This document shows, one piece after another, positions 1 to 10,449 of a stretch of DNA of 64,000 nucleotides (positions are counted from its first letter, which is position 1; each line of letters opens with the position of its first letter). A model generated the notes under the pieces. It worked only from the letters and a program-made list of their open reading frames with translations, was not told the origin of the DNA and ran no database searches. A program made the translations under genes and the position numbers. The DNA comes from Litchfieldia stipae (GTDB lineage: Bacteria > Bacillota > Bacilli > Bacillales > Bacillaceae_L). The stretch spans positions 186,001-250,000 of the forward strand of contig NZ_JACYHA010000001.1 of assembly GCF_014837155.1 (NCBI RefSeq), read 5' to 3'.

Positions 1-894
1 ATCAATCTTTAATGCATATTCATTTCTTGCAGCAAATGCATCACCTTTAGGAGGATTTAATAAATCAGGAGGCGTTCCTGGTATTGCATATAACTCACCA
101 GCTGAATCTAGGCTAGGCATTGAACTTAATAATCCCCATGTATATGGGTGCTGTGGGTTATAGAATACTTCATCTACCGTTCCGATTTCACAAATCCTTC
201 CTCCATACATGACAGCAACACGATCTGCTACATTAGCTACAACACCTAAGTCATGTGTGATGAAAATGATTGACGTATTGATTTTCTTTTGGATGTCCTT
301 CATTAATTCAAGGATTTGAGCCTGAATGGTTACATCTAACGCTGTAGTTGGTTCATCCGCAATTAACACTTTTGGATTACAAGCTAGGGCTATAGCAATA
401 ACAACACGTTGTCTCATTCCACCTGAAAACTGATGAGGATATTGATCAAAACGCGCCTCTGGCTTGGGAATCCCAACAAGCTTTAGCAGATCTATTGCTT
501 TTTCCTTTGCAGCACCTTTACTAAGGTTTTGATGAATTAATAAACCTTCCATAATTTGAACGCCAATTTTCATCGTAGGATTCAATGAGGTCATTGGATC
601 CTGGAAAATCATTGAAATCTCTTTTCCACGAATTTTTTGCATTTCCTTCTCACTAGCCGCCGCTAAATCTTTGCCATTAAAAATAATTTCTCCTTGCTTC
701 ACTCTGCCGACACCCTCTGGTAGCAATCCCATGATTGTCTTGGTTGTCACAGATTTACCTGAGCCTGACTCACCAACTATCGCTAGTGTTTCACCCTTGA
801 TCAAGTCGAAATCCACACCTCTAATCGCTTTGACCTCGCCTGCGAATGTATCAAAAGATACATGTAAATTATTTACTTCGAGTATTTTTTCCAT
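1..894 (-). CDS. oppD: Oligopeptide ABC transporter ATP-binding protein OppD, cut by window edge
   Basis: One of the two cytoplasmic ATPases that power the Opp oligopeptide importer. The ATG is at 894 and the frame stays open to base 1, giving 298 codons; the C-terminus lies outside the window. Visible motifs are Walker A GESGSGKS, signature FSGGMRQR, Walker [13 protein letters not shown] and the switch THDLG. The last residues in view belong to the peptide-transporter C-terminal region (HPYTWGLL, then a Pro-rich stretch). It follows oppC by 19 bp in the minus-strand order oppA-B-C-D. oppF is expected just outside the window. High confidence in family; the Opp rather than Dpp label rests on trpS synteny. 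Confidence 0.93.
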   Translation of the reverse strand, partial: MEKILEVNNLHVSFDTFAGEVKAIRGVDFDLIKGETLAIVGESGSGKSVTTKTIMGLLPEGVGRVKQGEIIFNGKDLAAASEKEMQKIRGKEISMIFQDPMTSLNPTMKIGVQIMEGLLIHQNLSKGAAKEKAIDLLKLVGIPKPEARFDQYPHQFSGGMRQRVVIAIALACNPKVLIADEPTTALDVTIQAQILELMKDIQKKINTSIIFITHDLGVVANVADRVAVMYGGRICEIGTVDEVFYNPQHPYTWGLLSSMPSLDSAGELYAIPGTPPDLLNPPKGDAFAARNEYALKID

Positions 895-913
895 ATAGAC
901 TCACCTACCTTTT

Positions 914-1945
914 TTAGTCACGCATTTTTGGATCCAATGCATCACGTAGTCCATCTGCCATTAAATTAAATGCAATCATTAATGCACTTATTATAATTGC
1001 AGGAAAGATCATTATATGAGGAAATATTTGAATGGATTTATAGCCGTCTTCAATTAAAGTTCCAAGTGATGCTGTTGGTGGTTGTAATCCTAGTCCAATA
1101 AAGCTCAAGAATGCTTCGAAGAAGATCGCACTTGGAATAGTAAACATTGTGTTAATAATGATTACTCCAGTTACATTTGGAATTAGATGTTTCCCAATGA
1201 TTTTTCGATCCTTTGCACCTAATGTTTTAGAAGCTAATACGAACTCTTGATTTTTCAACTTTAGAATCTGTCCACGAACAATTCGGGCCATACCAACCCA
1301 ACCGGTTATCGTTAAAGCAATCGTAATTGAGAGGATACCTGGGTCTAATACGAGAATCATTAGAATAACGACTACCAGGTTTGGGATTCCTACTAGAACT
1401 TCAATAATACGTTGCATAACGTTATCTACACGTCCACCGTAATATGCAGAAATACCTCCATAAGCAACACCTATAATCATATCAATGACTGCAGCTAACA
1501 ACGCAATATATAAAGAAATCTGCGTACCTGACCAAACACGAGTCCATAAATCACGACCAAGCCCGTCAGTTCCAAACCAAAAATAATCATCGATTCCTTT
1601 TTGTGCATATACATCAACTTCTCCACTACCATCAGGAGCTTCCATCTTTCCATCTAACCCTAACCATCCAATATGCTCAAGTACTGGCACTTTTGGAGGA
1701 AGCTTAGCACGGGATAGATTTTGATCATCAAATCCGTGACTATTCATCATCGGACCGAAGAGTGCAAATATCGCAATGATTATTAATAGAATCAGTCCAA
1801 AGATAGCAGCTTTGTTCTTTCTTAAGCTTCTCCAAGCATCCTGCCAATAGGTTAAGCTTGGTTTCGCTATTTCTTCGCCTTTTGTGCTATCCAAATGGGC
1901 TGGCTCAAATAGTTCTTTCGGTAAATTATTTGTTGATTCCTTCAT
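914..1945 (-). CDS. oppC: Oligopeptide ABC transporter permease OppC
   Basis: Inner-membrane permease of the Opp importer, pairing with OppB to form the channel. It has 343 residues: a cytoplasmic N-terminus, a first membrane segment of the OppC_N type (about residues 47-68), a long extracytoplasmic insert (about 70-130), then the five-helix permease domain. The EAA loop that docks the ATPase reads GAKDRKIIGKHLIPN. The C-terminus [10 protein letters not shown] style (here [10 protein letters not shown]) is typical of OppC/DppC proteins. Its ATG overlaps the oppB stop as TAATG, so the two are translationally coupled. Confidence 0.93.
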   Translation of the reverse strand: MKESTNNLPKELFEPAHLDSTKGEEIAKPSLTYWQDAWRSLRKNKAAIFGLILLIIIAIFALFGPMMNSHGFDDQNLSRAKLPPKVPVLEHIGWLGLDGKMEAPDGSGEVDVYAQKGIDDYFWFGTDGLGRDLWTRVWSGTQISLYIALLAAVIDMIIGVAYGGISAYYGGRVDNVMQRIIEVLVGIPNLVVVILMILVLDPGILSITIALTITGWVGMARIVRGQILKLKNQEFVLASKTLGAKDRKIIGKHLIPNVTGVIIINTMFTIPSAIFFEAFLSFIGLGLQPPTASLGTLIEDGYKSIQIFPHIMIFPAIIISALMIAFNLMADGLRDALDPKMRD

Positions 1946-2874
1946 TACTTTTTACCTCCAGCCAAACGTATACGTGGATCAATAACTCCATAAAGGATGT
2001 CCACAACTAATACGATAAAAATAAATAATGCAGCAAAGAAAAGTGTTGTTCCCATAATTACTGGATAGTCATTAGAAGTGATTGAACGAACGAATTGTTC
2101 TCCTAATCCAGGAATTGAGAAGATTTTCTCAATAACCAAAGAACCAGTCATTAAACTAACTGCTAATGGTCCCATTACTGTAATAATCGGAATTAATGCA
2201 TTTCTTAAAGCGTGCTTGAAAGCAATCTTAAAAGGACGTACTCCTTTTGCTCTTGCTAATAATATATAATCTGAATTCAATACTTCAATCATCTCAGACC
2301 TCATAAATCTTGCTGTCGTTGCTAAAGGGAACATCGCTAACGCAATCGTTGGAAGAATGGTATATTCAAACCCTTCCCAGAAAGCAACTGGAAACCATCC
2401 AAGCTTTACAGCTACAAAGTATTGTAGTAAACCAGCAAATACAAAAGAAGGCACCGATTTACCCGATACTGCAAAAATCGTTGAACCATAATCATAAATG
2501 GTATTCTGTTTAAGAGCAGCAAGAATACCTAATAAAACCCCAATAACTGTTCCAAACAATAGTGATTGAAAGCCAAGATAAGCTGATGGCCCAATACGAT
2601 CAAGGATTAAACCAGTTACATCTCTGCCATCAAATTGAAAGGATACCCCTAAATCACCTTGGACAAGGTTCCCCATATATTTTAAATATTGTACTGGTAG
2701 TGGATCATCTAATCCATACTTCGCTTTAACAATTGCTTGCTGCTGCTCAGTCATTTTATCTTCAGCAGTAAATGGAGTACCTGGCATTAGCTTCATTAAA
2801 AAGAAGGTAGCAGATGCAATGATAAATAAAGTAATTAACATAAATAATACTCGTTGAAATAAGTATTTAACCAA
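1945..2874 (-). CDS. oppB: Oligopeptide ABC transporter permease OppB
   Basis: Second permease of the Opp channel, 309 residues, with six predicted membrane segments and the EAA loop ARAKGVRPFKIAFKHALRN. The usual OppB/DppB beginning (one N-terminal helix, then MPGTPF) and ending (DILYGVIDPRIRL) are present. It overlaps oppC by one base. It is separated from oppA by 245 bp that contain a long imperfect hairpin, which probably lowers permease expression relative to the binding protein. Confidence 0.93.
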   Translation of the reverse strand: MVKYLFQRVLFMLITLFIIASATFFLMKLMPGTPFTAEDKMTEQQQAIVKAKYGLDDPLPVQYLKYMGNLVQGDLGVSFQFDGRDVTGLILDRIGPSAYLGFQSLLFGTVIGVLLGILAALKQNTIYDYGSTIFAVSGKSVPSFVFAGLLQYFVAVKLGWFPVAFWEGFEYTILPTIALAMFPLATTARFMRSEMIEVLNSDYILLARAKGVRPFKIAFKHALRNALIPIITVMGPLAVSLMTGSLVIEKIFSIPGLGEQFVRSITSNDYPVIMGTTLFFAALFIFIVLVVDILYGVIDPRIRLAGGKK

Positions 2875-3010
2875 CTCAGTACACCTCCTATTTCAATAAT
2901 TCATTTATTAGTACAGAAAAAACAAAAAACAGAACTGAGTAAAAGTTCCTAAATTTCATTTCTTGTGATAATTCAATCTAATAAAATTTTCTAACTTTTT
3001 CGTTATACTG

Positions 3011-3099
3011 AAAAAGAGGATAACCAGCTTAAGATTCATGTCTAGTTCACTGTGGTTTACACTAGACACTATCTTAGCAATGAAGTCATCCTCTTTTTA
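3011..3099 (-). terminator. Long imperfect hairpin between oppA and oppB
   Basis: The outer arms AAAAAGAGGAT (3011-3021) and ATCCTCTTTTT (3088-3098) are complementary. Inside them tgtctagt pairs with actagaca, and a ctaagat-like arm pairs with atcttag. Read on the minus strand the stem ends in CTCTTTTT, like an intrinsic terminator. It lies inside the opp operon, so partial read-through is the likely behaviour; binding-protein genes of ABC importers are often followed by such leaky structures. Confidence 0.65.
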
Positions 3100-3119
3100 T
3101 ACAATTTTTTAAGGCCTAC

Positions 3120-4784
3120 CTACTTTTCAATCGTAGTCCATTTGAATGAATAATCAGGTCCAAATGAATGGATGTACAAATTCTTCACATATGGTCTTAA
3201 TAATTGAGATGTACCTCTTTGGTAAAGTGGTCCAATCGCCGCATCTTCTTCTAAAAGAATTCGTTCAGCTTCTTGCATTGCTTCAAAACGTGCAACAGGA
3301 TCATCCGCTAAAGTAGTTCTAGCTTCTTCAATTAAACGGTCATATTCAGGATTTGAATAACCCATTTTATTGTTTGGACCATCAGTTACGAATAAATCAG
3401 CAAATGACATGGCATCTAAATAATCTGGTCCCCACCCTGCCACTTGAATATCATAATCCAAGTTAGTATCTAAATCTAAGCGTTGCTTAAATGGTACATT
3501 CTTCAATTTGATTGTTAATCCAGGTAAATTTGTTTCAAGCTGATTTTTGATAAATTCTTGCATCTTTACAGCTGTTTCAGTATCTCCACCAAGAATTTCA
3601 ATTGTTACTGAATCTGTACCTAATTTCTCAAGCCCTTGATTCCAATACTCTTTTGCTTGTTCAACATTATATGTGTTGAAGTCACCATTTTTCGCACGGA
3701 AATCTTCGTTTGTTTCAGGATGAGAAACAAAATCAGCAGGAACTAGATAGTTTGCTGGAATAGATCCGTTATTCAAAATAACATCAGCCATACCTTGCTT
3801 ATCAATAGCCATTGAAATGGCTCTGCGAATATTTACTTCTGTTAAAGCTTCATTACGTGTTTGATTATACTTAAACCAGAATACTGTAGGTTCACCATAG
3901 GAGAAGAAATCTGCATGTGAACGATATTTATCAACAAATTCAGAAGATAATGCACCTGACATGTCAACCTTATTTGTGTCATATAATCCTACAGATGTAG
4001 CTGGGTCCTTTACAACTCTAACATCAACTGTTTCAAGAGTTACTGCATCTGCATCCCAGTAATCTTCACTTTTCTTCATTACCCAGCCTACTTCATGCTC
4101 CCAGCTTGAAAAAACAAAAGGACCATTGTAGATCATTTGATCAACTTCTAAAGCATATTTGTCACCTTGTTCAGTAACAAAGGCTTCATTTTGTGGGAAG
4201 AATGTTGGGAATGTCATTAACGTATCGAAATATGGAACAGGACGTTCTAATGTAACTTCAAAAGTTGTGTCATCAACTGCCTTTACACCTAACTCTTCAG
4301 CAGCTAAATTACCTTCAGCGATTTCCGCTGCATTTTTCACTACACCAGCCATCATGTACGGACCATACTCAGAAGCCGTATCAGGGTTAACTGCACGTTG
4401 CCATGCAAAAACGAAATCATGCGCTGTTACTTTTTCTCCATTTGACCAAGTTGCGTCATCACGAAGATTGAATGTGTATACCGTACCATCTTCACTAACT
4501 ACATGGTCGATTGCAACACCTTGAACTGGCTTGTTGTTTTCATCAAGACGATATAATCCTTCGTATACTTGATTCATTACATTAAATGCGACTGCATCTG
4601 TTGCCATCACTGTATCCATTGTTGGAATTTCCGCAGTTTCAAGAATCTTTAACTCTTGCTTCACATCTTCAGATGCTGCATTTCCATTATCTTGTGAATC
4701 GTTGTTACCTGTACCACAAGCTGTTAAAACCATAGTGAAGATAACCGATAACACAATCAATAGTAAGTATTTTTGTGTTTTCAT
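3120..4784 (-). CDS. oppA: Oligopeptide-binding lipoprotein OppA
   Basis: Extracytoplasmic solute-binding protein (SBP_bac_5 family) that captures peptides for OppBCDF. It has 554 residues with a lipoprotein signal: basic start MKTQK, hydrophobic stretch, lipobox LTAC with the modified Cys at residue 23, then an Asn/Asp-rich linker. The mature part has the family pattern (TFNLRDDATWSNGEKVTAHDFVFAW region near residues 110-130). An AGGAGG-type ribosome site precedes the ATG. Upstream 356 bp hold a CodY-like box. Length matches OppA of Bacillus closely. Confidence 0.93.
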   Translation of the reverse strand: MKTQKYLLLIVLSVIFTMVLTACGTGNNDSQDNGNAASEDVKQELKILETAEIPTMDTVMATDAVAFNVMNQVYEGLYRLDENNKPVQGVAIDHVVSEDGTVYTFNLRDDATWSNGEKVTAHDFVFAWQRAVNPDTASEYGPYMMAGVVKNAAEIAEGNLAAEELGVKAVDDTTFEVTLERPVPYFDTLMTFPTFFPQNEAFVTEQGDKYALEVDQMIYNGPFVFSSWEHEVGWVMKKSEDYWDADAVTLETVDVRVVKDPATSVGLYDTNKVDMSGALSSEFVDKYRSHADFFSYGEPTVFWFKYNQTRNEALTEVNIRRAISMAIDKQGMADVILNNGSIPANYLVPADFVSHPETNEDFRAKNGDFNTYNVEQAKEYWNQGLEKLGTDSVTIEILGGDTETAVKMQEFIKNQLETNLPGLTIKLKNVPFKQRLDLDTNLDYDIQVAGWGPDYLDAMSFADLFVTDGPNNKMGYSNPEYDRLIEEARTTLADDPVARFEAMQEAERILLEEDAAIGPLYQRGTSQLLRPYVKNLYIHSFGPDYSFKWTTIEK

Positions 4785-4924
4785 TATTTATGTCCTCCTT
4801 TTATTATTCCAATAAAGCAAATCCGTTTTTAAGGTTGCAGAAATAATTATACATTTTAAATATTACACATGCATTGGTTTTTTTTGGACCTTTAACAAAG
4901 AAGGTTGATTTATCAAGGAATCCG

Positions 4925-4951
4925 ACCTATAAAATAGGTAAAAAGACCTAT
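4925..4951. promoter_or_regulatory. ACCTAT inverted and direct repeat upstream of oppA
   Basis: ACCTAT-AAA-ATAGGT (4925-4939) is a perfect inverted repeat, and a further ACCTAT copy starts 21 bp after the first one (4946-4951). The spacing equals two DNA turns, as in operators with two sites. No regulator is recognised; it could also be a short RNA hairpin. Confidence 0.3.
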
Positions 4952-4964
4952 ATAAATCATTTTA

Positions 4965-4979
4965 AATTATCAGTAAATT
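4965..4979. promoter_or_regulatory. CodY-like box upstream of oppA
   Basis: The 15-mer AATTATCAGTAAATT matches the CodY consensus AATTTTCWGAAAATT at 13 of 15 positions. CodY represses peptide importers in Bacillus when branched-chain amino acids and GTP are plentiful. It lies 181 bp before the oppA ATG within the otherwise AT-rich gap 4785-5140; I see no other convincing site there apart from the ACCTAT repeat. Confidence 0.45.
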
Positions 4980-5140
4980 TTGGTTTTAAATTTCCTTCTA
5001 TGTATTATTATGTAAAAAAACCAATAATTTTATATTCTCATATAATTTAGACCATTACTTCGAAATTATACTGAAAAATCATATAACTTTACTGTCATTT
5101 TTCATAACGTTATAATGAAGAAATCAAACAAAATGGAGCC

Positions 5141-5512
5141 ATGAAAATGAAGAATAAACGATTAAGACCAATCATATATACCTTGATCACGATATTTATC
5201 ATATTAGTGATTTCAATGTTTATTTATCAACAACTTTCACTACTACATTTTATAAACTTAACATTTATCTTTTCAGCTGTTTTTATACTACTGTCCCTTT
5301 TTATTTTTGTTACAAAGAAAGGTTTTTTCGATGGAATTACGATATCATTTAGAAAATTTTATAAGCATACAACAAGATTAAATGAATTAGACAATGAATT
5401 AGATGAAATGCGATTACCTTCAGAGCAAATCCCGGGAATGACTTTCTCTACTTTATTTATAACTGGATTACTATTACTCATTATCATGTTCATAGCAATA
5501 ATATTCTATTGA
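5141..5512 (+). CDS. Small membrane protein, probably DUF3899 family
   Basis: A 123-residue protein with two N-terminal membrane helices (about 11-29 and 36-56), a charged cytoplasmic segment (about 60-98, including the acidic stretch NELDNELDEM) and a C-terminal helix (about 102-122). Family assignment to DUF3899 is from recalled topology and its place beside trpS in related bacilli; function unknown. It is transcribed away from oppA. The ATG at 5141 (MKMKNKR) follows a weak GGAG (tggagccatg); an internal ATG two codons later is also possible. Confidence 0.6.
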   Translation: MKMKNKRLRPIIYTLITIFIILVISMFIYQQLSLLHFINLTFIFSAVFILLSLFIFVTKKGFFDGITISFRKFYKHTTRLNELDNELDEMRLPSEQIPGMTFSTLFITGLLLLIIMFIAIIFY

Positions 5513-5515
5513 TGA

Positions 5516-5544
5516 TTGCAACTAACTGAAAACTTTTATATACT
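5516..5544 (+). promoter_or_regulatory. Promoter of the trpS T-box leader
   Basis: -35 TTGCAA (5516-5521), 17-bp spacer, -10 TATACT (5539-5544). Transcription would start near 5551, directly ahead of the T-box stem I. It lies just after the stop codon of the upstream small membrane protein gene. Confidence 0.6.
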
Positions 5545-5550
5545 ATATAT

Positions 5551-6849
<1,299 letters not shown>

Positions 6850-6850
6850 A

Positions 6851-6997
6851 GACGCTAAATAATTTATAAAATAAAGTTTCAAGCAGACTGAATACACGGA
6901 GACTCCCCCCGTGGGAAAAGTGAGCAAAGTGAGATCCCACAGGACGCGGAGTGTATTCAGGCTGCGGCAATAAAAGCAACAATTTATGAAAAACGCC
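6851..6997. mobile_element. MITE-like hairpin element, copy A (left end truncated)
   Basis: The core matches copies B (8199) and C (29388): ctgaatacacgg ... gacgcggagtgtattcagg, with inner arms cccgtggga and tcccacagg. The right end (gcaacaatttatgaaaaacgcc) is a decayed version of the family's GAAAACAGCC terminus. The expected left end would fall inside trpS and is missing, so this copy is truncated or decayed, and no target duplication is visible. It ends immediately before the A-tract of the trpS/yjbA terminator. Confidence 0.7.
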
Positions 6998-7007
6998 ACT
7001 AAAAAAA

Positions 7008-7036
7008 CTAAGGAGTGACCTACGTCACTCCTTAGT
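7008..7036. terminator. Bidirectional terminator between trpS and yjbA
   Basis: Perfect stem ACTAAGGAGTGAC / GTCACTCCTTAGT around a four-base loop. The yjbA stop codon lies inside it. On the minus strand it is followed by a T-run (complement of aaaaaaa at 7001-7007). It serves the two convergent genes. Confidence 0.85.
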
Positions 7037-7784
7037 TTACTTTTGGCTCATGCTCCATTTCCCATAGCTTTTCAAAAAATGGCTGTCCCTTTATTAGGTT
7101 TTCACATAATTTCTCATGCTGGCTTGTCCACCCAAGTCTCGTTTCATGATAGAGTTGTTCCCAAGCCTCCTGAAAATCCATATGCTGTATCATCTCGTAT
7201 TTCAATGGATCCCACTCCGTATACCAATACCGTACTTCTGCCACATTTTTCGTTGATTGTAATTGATCTAGTGCCATATACAATAACTGCTTTAGTTGTC
7301 TTTCTTTACGAGTAAGTCCTGCCATTTCAACTGGAGATGGAGATAAAATATGATACTCTTTTCCTTTTGAATTAGTCATCACATCATATGAATATTCAAT
7401 GCTTTCCTGATCACTGATCATATCATATACAAGCTGTTCTTGCCTTGGAATTAACCTACTCTTCCTGATTGGCAAATTATATCCGATTGTATCAATGGCA
7501 AGAATGCCTTGTCCATCAGTGACAATAAAGCAATAATCTAGTTGAATTCTCTCATGATTTTTCCGCACATATGCCTTTTGATGAACATCTTTTAAGAGCT
7601 GGCCTGGCAATTCCACTAAATCATTTTCAATATAATCAAATAATAGTGAATCAATTTTTAGCAAAGGGACCTGATCCAAGAGCTCTACACTATCGTCCTT
7701 GCGCCATTCATGAAAGTGACACACGTTGTAGCCATTCTCTTCGCCTTCAAACCAATTTACCCAAATATCATGAAGATATAACAT
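7032..7784 (-). CDS. yjbA: UPF0736 family protein YjbA
   Basis: A 250-residue soluble protein matching Bacillus YjbA (UPF0736/DUF3603) in length, N-terminus ([18 protein letters not shown]) and position between trpS and app. It is rich in acidic and aromatic residues, with no signal peptide or membrane segment. Function unknown. The C-terminal coding bases double as the terminator stem. Confidence 0.88.
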   Translation of the reverse strand: MLYLHDIWVNWFEGEENGYNVCHFHEWRKDDSVELLDQVPLLKIDSLLFDYIENDLVELPGQLLKDVHQKAYVRKNHERIQLDYCFIVTDGQGILAIDTIGYNLPIRKSRLIPRQEQLVYDMISDQESIEYSYDVMTNSKGKEYHILSPSPVEMAGLTRKERQLKQLLYMALDQLQSTKNVAEVRYWYTEWDPLKYEMIQHMDFQEAWEQLYHETRLGWTSQHEKLCENLIKGQPFFEKLWEMEHEPKVN

Positions 7785-7880
7785 TTTCTACCCCTCACTT
7801 CAACCGTTTGTCAACAGTATAGGCAGACCTTAAAAAAATTATTCCAAATTATTCATATAATGTATTTTTTAACTTATCAT

Positions 7881-8165
7881 TTATTCGATTTCATTTGATC
7901 GATTTGAAGGAAAATAGATACTAAATGATATAATGATTATTCCAAGGGGTAGCAACAAGCATTCGAATCGATAGATGATAAATTGTAAATATTCTACTAG
8001 ATTACTCCCTGTAGCAAGCATATTCAAATAAGCAATAATACTTATCCCACCAGCTATCGATAGTCCAAAACCAATTAAAAAGATAAATAACCTAAAGATC
8101 ATAGTAGCATGGATACCTACTCCCCCTACACTTGTCCACCTAATCCATACATATGATTCAATCAA
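7881..8165 (-). CDS. Small two-helix membrane protein, unknown function
   Basis: The frame reads from a TTG at 8165 (94 residues). A shorter product starting at the ATG at 8102 (MIFRLFIFLIG, 73 residues) would begin with a membrane helix and looks more natural, although its GGGGGAG ribosome site is about 17 bases upstream. Two hydrophobic segments (about residues 24-47 and 66-84 of the long form) flank a short loop. I recall similar small proteins in bacilli but no function. Confidence 0.5.
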   Translation of the reverse strand: MIESYVWIRWTSVGGVGIHATMIFRLFIFLIGFGLSIAGGISIIAYLNMLATGSNLVEYLQFIIYRFECLLLPLGIIIISFSIYFPSNRSNEIE

Positions 8166-8198
8166 TGATTTATGACTTTTTCAATTGAAAAAAACAAA

Positions 8199-8347
8199 GG
8201 CTGTTTTCTCAATGTTTGTTGTTTTATGAGATAAATTAATTGAAAATAGATTTCTAGCAACCTGAATACACGGGTACTCCCGTGGGATACGTTGGCTCCC
8301 ACAGGACGCGGAGTGTATTCAAAGCAACAATATATACGAAAACAGCC
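8199..8347. mobile_element. MITE-like hairpin element, copy B, with 8-bp target duplication
   Basis: A 149-bp element bounded by inverted termini GGCTGTTTTC (8199-8208) and GAAAACAGCC (8338-8347). It is flanked by perfect direct repeats aaaacaaa (8191-8198 and 8348-8355). The interior is a near-palindrome (ctgaatacacg ... cggagtgtattca; cccgtggga/tcccacagg). There is no coding capacity. The right target copy is part of the A-tract of the appC terminator, so insertion was into the U-run of that terminator. Confidence 0.88.
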
Positions 8348-8358
8348 AAAACAAAAAA

Positions 8359-8380
8359 AGCCAAGAGAAATCTCTCGACT
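8359..8380 (-). terminator. Terminator of the first app operon
   Basis: On the minus strand AGTCGAGAGA pairs with TCTCTTGGCT (one mismatch or wobble) and a T-run follows. It resembles the terminator after the second app operon at 14701. A MITE-like element is inserted at the end of its U-tract. Confidence 0.8.
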
Positions 8381-8407
8381 TTTTTAATGTTCATATGTGT
8401 TTGTCTA

Positions 8408-9322
8408 TTAATCATTTACTTTTGGGTCTAACGCATCACGAAGGCCGTCACCAACAAAGTTAAAGCATAATACTGTAATTAAAATCATTAACCCTGGAAA
8501 TAAAGGATACCACCATGCAGTTAACATAATCGTAAAGTTCTGAGCATCCTGAAGCATATTCCCCCAGCTTGGTGTTGGTGGTTGGATTCCTAAACCAAGA
8601 TAGCTAAGTGCTGATTCGGCTAAGATTACTCCACCTATTTGTAATGATGCTGATACAATTATTGGTCCCATCGCATTTGGTAGAATGTGAGAGAAAATAA
8701 TGGTATGACTGCGTGTACCAATTGTCTTAGAAGCTAAAACAAATTCACGTGTTCTTAATGATAGGAACTCACCACGCACTAAACGCGCCGTACCCATCCA
8801 TCCTGTTAAAGCAAAGATTAAAATTAGCTTATCTACACCTGGTTGGAAGATTGTAACTAAAGTTATTAATAGGAAAATACTTGGAATCGAAAGTAAGATA
8901 TCGACAAATCGCATTAAGATTGCATCTAGCTTCCCACCAAAATATCCTGCTAATGCCCCTACAAGTGTTCCAATTGTAATTGCTCCAAATACTGATGCAA
9001 AACCAACTAATAAAGAAATTCTTGCTCCAAATAACAGACGAGTTAATAAATCACGGCCAAACTTATCAGTTCCTAATAAATATTCTGAACTTGGTGGTTT
9101 TAATTTATCGAGTAATCGTTGCTCTTCAAATGAATGAGGTGCAATCCATGGTGCAAATATTGCTGCAAGGATAATAATAGATAGGATTATACCACCAATT
9201 ACCGCTAATTTATTTCTCAAAAACTTTGTTACTATTATTTTTGTCATTGTATCAGGTTTATTTTTAATCCCCTGGTTTAAAGCCACATTAGGGGTACCTG
9301 GTGTTAAGTTTGTTTGTGCCAT
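8408..9322 (-). CDS. appC: Oligopeptide ABC transporter permease AppC (operon 1)
   Basis: Permease of the App-type oligopeptide importer, 304 residues, last gene of the first app operon. It has an N-terminal OppC_N-type helix (about 38-60), a periplasmic-side insert, five further helices and the EAA loop [15 protein letters not shown]. It ends [16 protein letters not shown]. It is almost identical to the copy at 14728, differing mainly near the N-terminus. It starts 18 bp after appB. Confidence 0.93.
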   Translation of the reverse strand: MAQTNLTPGTPNVALNQGIKNKPDTMTKIIVTKFLRNKLAVIGGIILSIIILAAIFAPWIAPHSFEEQRLLDKLKPPSSEYLLGTDKFGRDLLTRLLFGARISLLVGFASVFGAITIGTLVGALAGYFGGKLDAILMRFVDILLSIPSIFLLITLVTIFQPGVDKLILIFALTGWMGTARLVRGEFLSLRTREFVLASKTIGTRSHTIIFSHILPNAMGPIIVSASLQIGGVILAESALSYLGLGIQPPTPSWGNMLQDAQNFTIMLTAWWYPLFPGLMILITVLCFNFVGDGLRDALDPKVND

Positions 9323-9340
9323 TTAAAAGCTGCCCCCTTC

Positions 9341-10291
9341 TTAGTACTCAATTCGTGGATCAAACACAGCGTATAATATATCTGCTATTAGATTTCCTAT
9401 TATAACAAAAACGGCTGAAATAACAGTTAGAGCCATAATAACAGGATAATCACGTTGGAAGGCTGAATCAAAGAATAACTTTCCAATTCCTGGCCATGAG
9501 AATACTTGCTCTACAATGACTGACCCTCCAATAAATGTTGGAAGCATTAAACCAAAGATCGTAATAACAGGAATCAAACCATTTCGTAAGCCATGCTTAT
9601 AAATTACTTTACTTTCTCTAAATCCTTTTGCACGAGCTGTTCTCATGTAATCTTGTCTAATTACCTCAAGCATACTTGTCCGAGTATATCGAGTTAGTCC
9701 TGCCATATCTGCGGTTGCAAGAACAAATGCCGGCAGAATTAAGTGGTGAATACGATCCCAAATGCTAAAAGGGGCATTCAGAGTATGTGTACCGCCCGTC
9801 GGGAACCAACCTAAATTTACTGACAAAAACATAATTAAGATAAGTCCGAGCCAAAAGTTCGGGGTGGCTAATCCTAAAAAGGATGTAACCGTAACAGAAT
9901 AATCAAGCTTGGAGTACGGTCTCGCAGCAGACATTATTCCAAATGGGATGGATATGATGACAGCTAACAATGTTGAAACAACCATTAATAATAGTGTGTT
10001 TGGAAGACGATTCATAATCATTTCACTTACAGGCGTACCTTTACGTACAAGAGACGTTCCAAAGTCACCTTTGGCCATATTGCCTAACCACTTAACATAT
10101 TGAACATGAACTGGCTGATCTAAACCATACTTTTCAATAAATTTCACTCTATTTTCCGGCTTAATATTTGGATCCATCATCATAGCAGTTGGGCCACCTG
10201 GAGCCATTTTTACGATTGCAAATGAAAGGATGGTAATTCCAATTAATAAGGGAATAGCCATTAATATTCTACGGATGATATAAGTTGCCAT
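9341..10291 (-). CDS. appB: Oligopeptide ABC transporter permease AppB (operon 1)
   Basis: Partner permease of AppC, 316 residues, six membrane segments, EAA loop [20 protein letters not shown]. By eye it differs from the second copy (15654-16604) at about 11 residues, all conservative, while the first 98 coding bases differ at 18 sites, nearly all synonymous. That indicates an old pair held by protein-level selection. Confidence 0.93.
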   Translation of the reverse strand: MATYIIRRILMAIPLLIGITILSFAIVKMAPGGPTAMMMDPNIKPENRVKFIEKYGLDQPVHVQYVKWLGNMAKGDFGTSLVRKGTPVSEMIMNRLPNTLLLMVVSTLLAVIISIPFGIMSAARPYSKLDYSVTVTSFLGLATPNFWLGLILIMFLSVNLGWFPTGGTHTLNAPFSIWDRIHHLILPAFVLATADMAGLTRYTRTSMLEVIRQDYMRTARAKGFRESKVIYKHGLRNGLIPVITIFGLMLPTFIGGSVIVEQVFSWPGIGKLFFDSAFQRDYPVIMALTVISAVFVIIGNLIADILYAVFDPRIEY

Positions 10292-10391
10292 AGCTTATTC
10301 TCCTTCTACTAGTAGATTTCTACTCTTTTAGTTTTTGTTTTGGTGGACGGATACCGCCCATGATTAAAGCTTGCTTATTTTTTGTATAACA

Positions 10392-10415
10392 AAGGGAAGG
10401 GAGAACCCTTCCCTT
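10392..10415 (-). terminator. Hairpin between appA and appB (operon 1)
   Basis: Perfect 10-bp stem AAGGGAAGGG / CCCTTCCCTT with a four-base loop, in the 158-bp gap behind appA. The following minus-strand bases are only modestly T-rich, so partial termination or 3'-end stabilisation of appA mRNA is likely. The second operon has an equivalent at 16687. Confidence 0.65.
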
Positions 10416-10449
10416 GTTTGTGTTTTTTAGAAAATTACTGAGTTAAAGA

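Noticed and set aside
4159-4524. Plus-strand frame of 121 codons inside oppA
   Set aside because: It lies wholly inside a well-supported gene on the other strand, with no ribosome site or recognisable product; a shadow frame.
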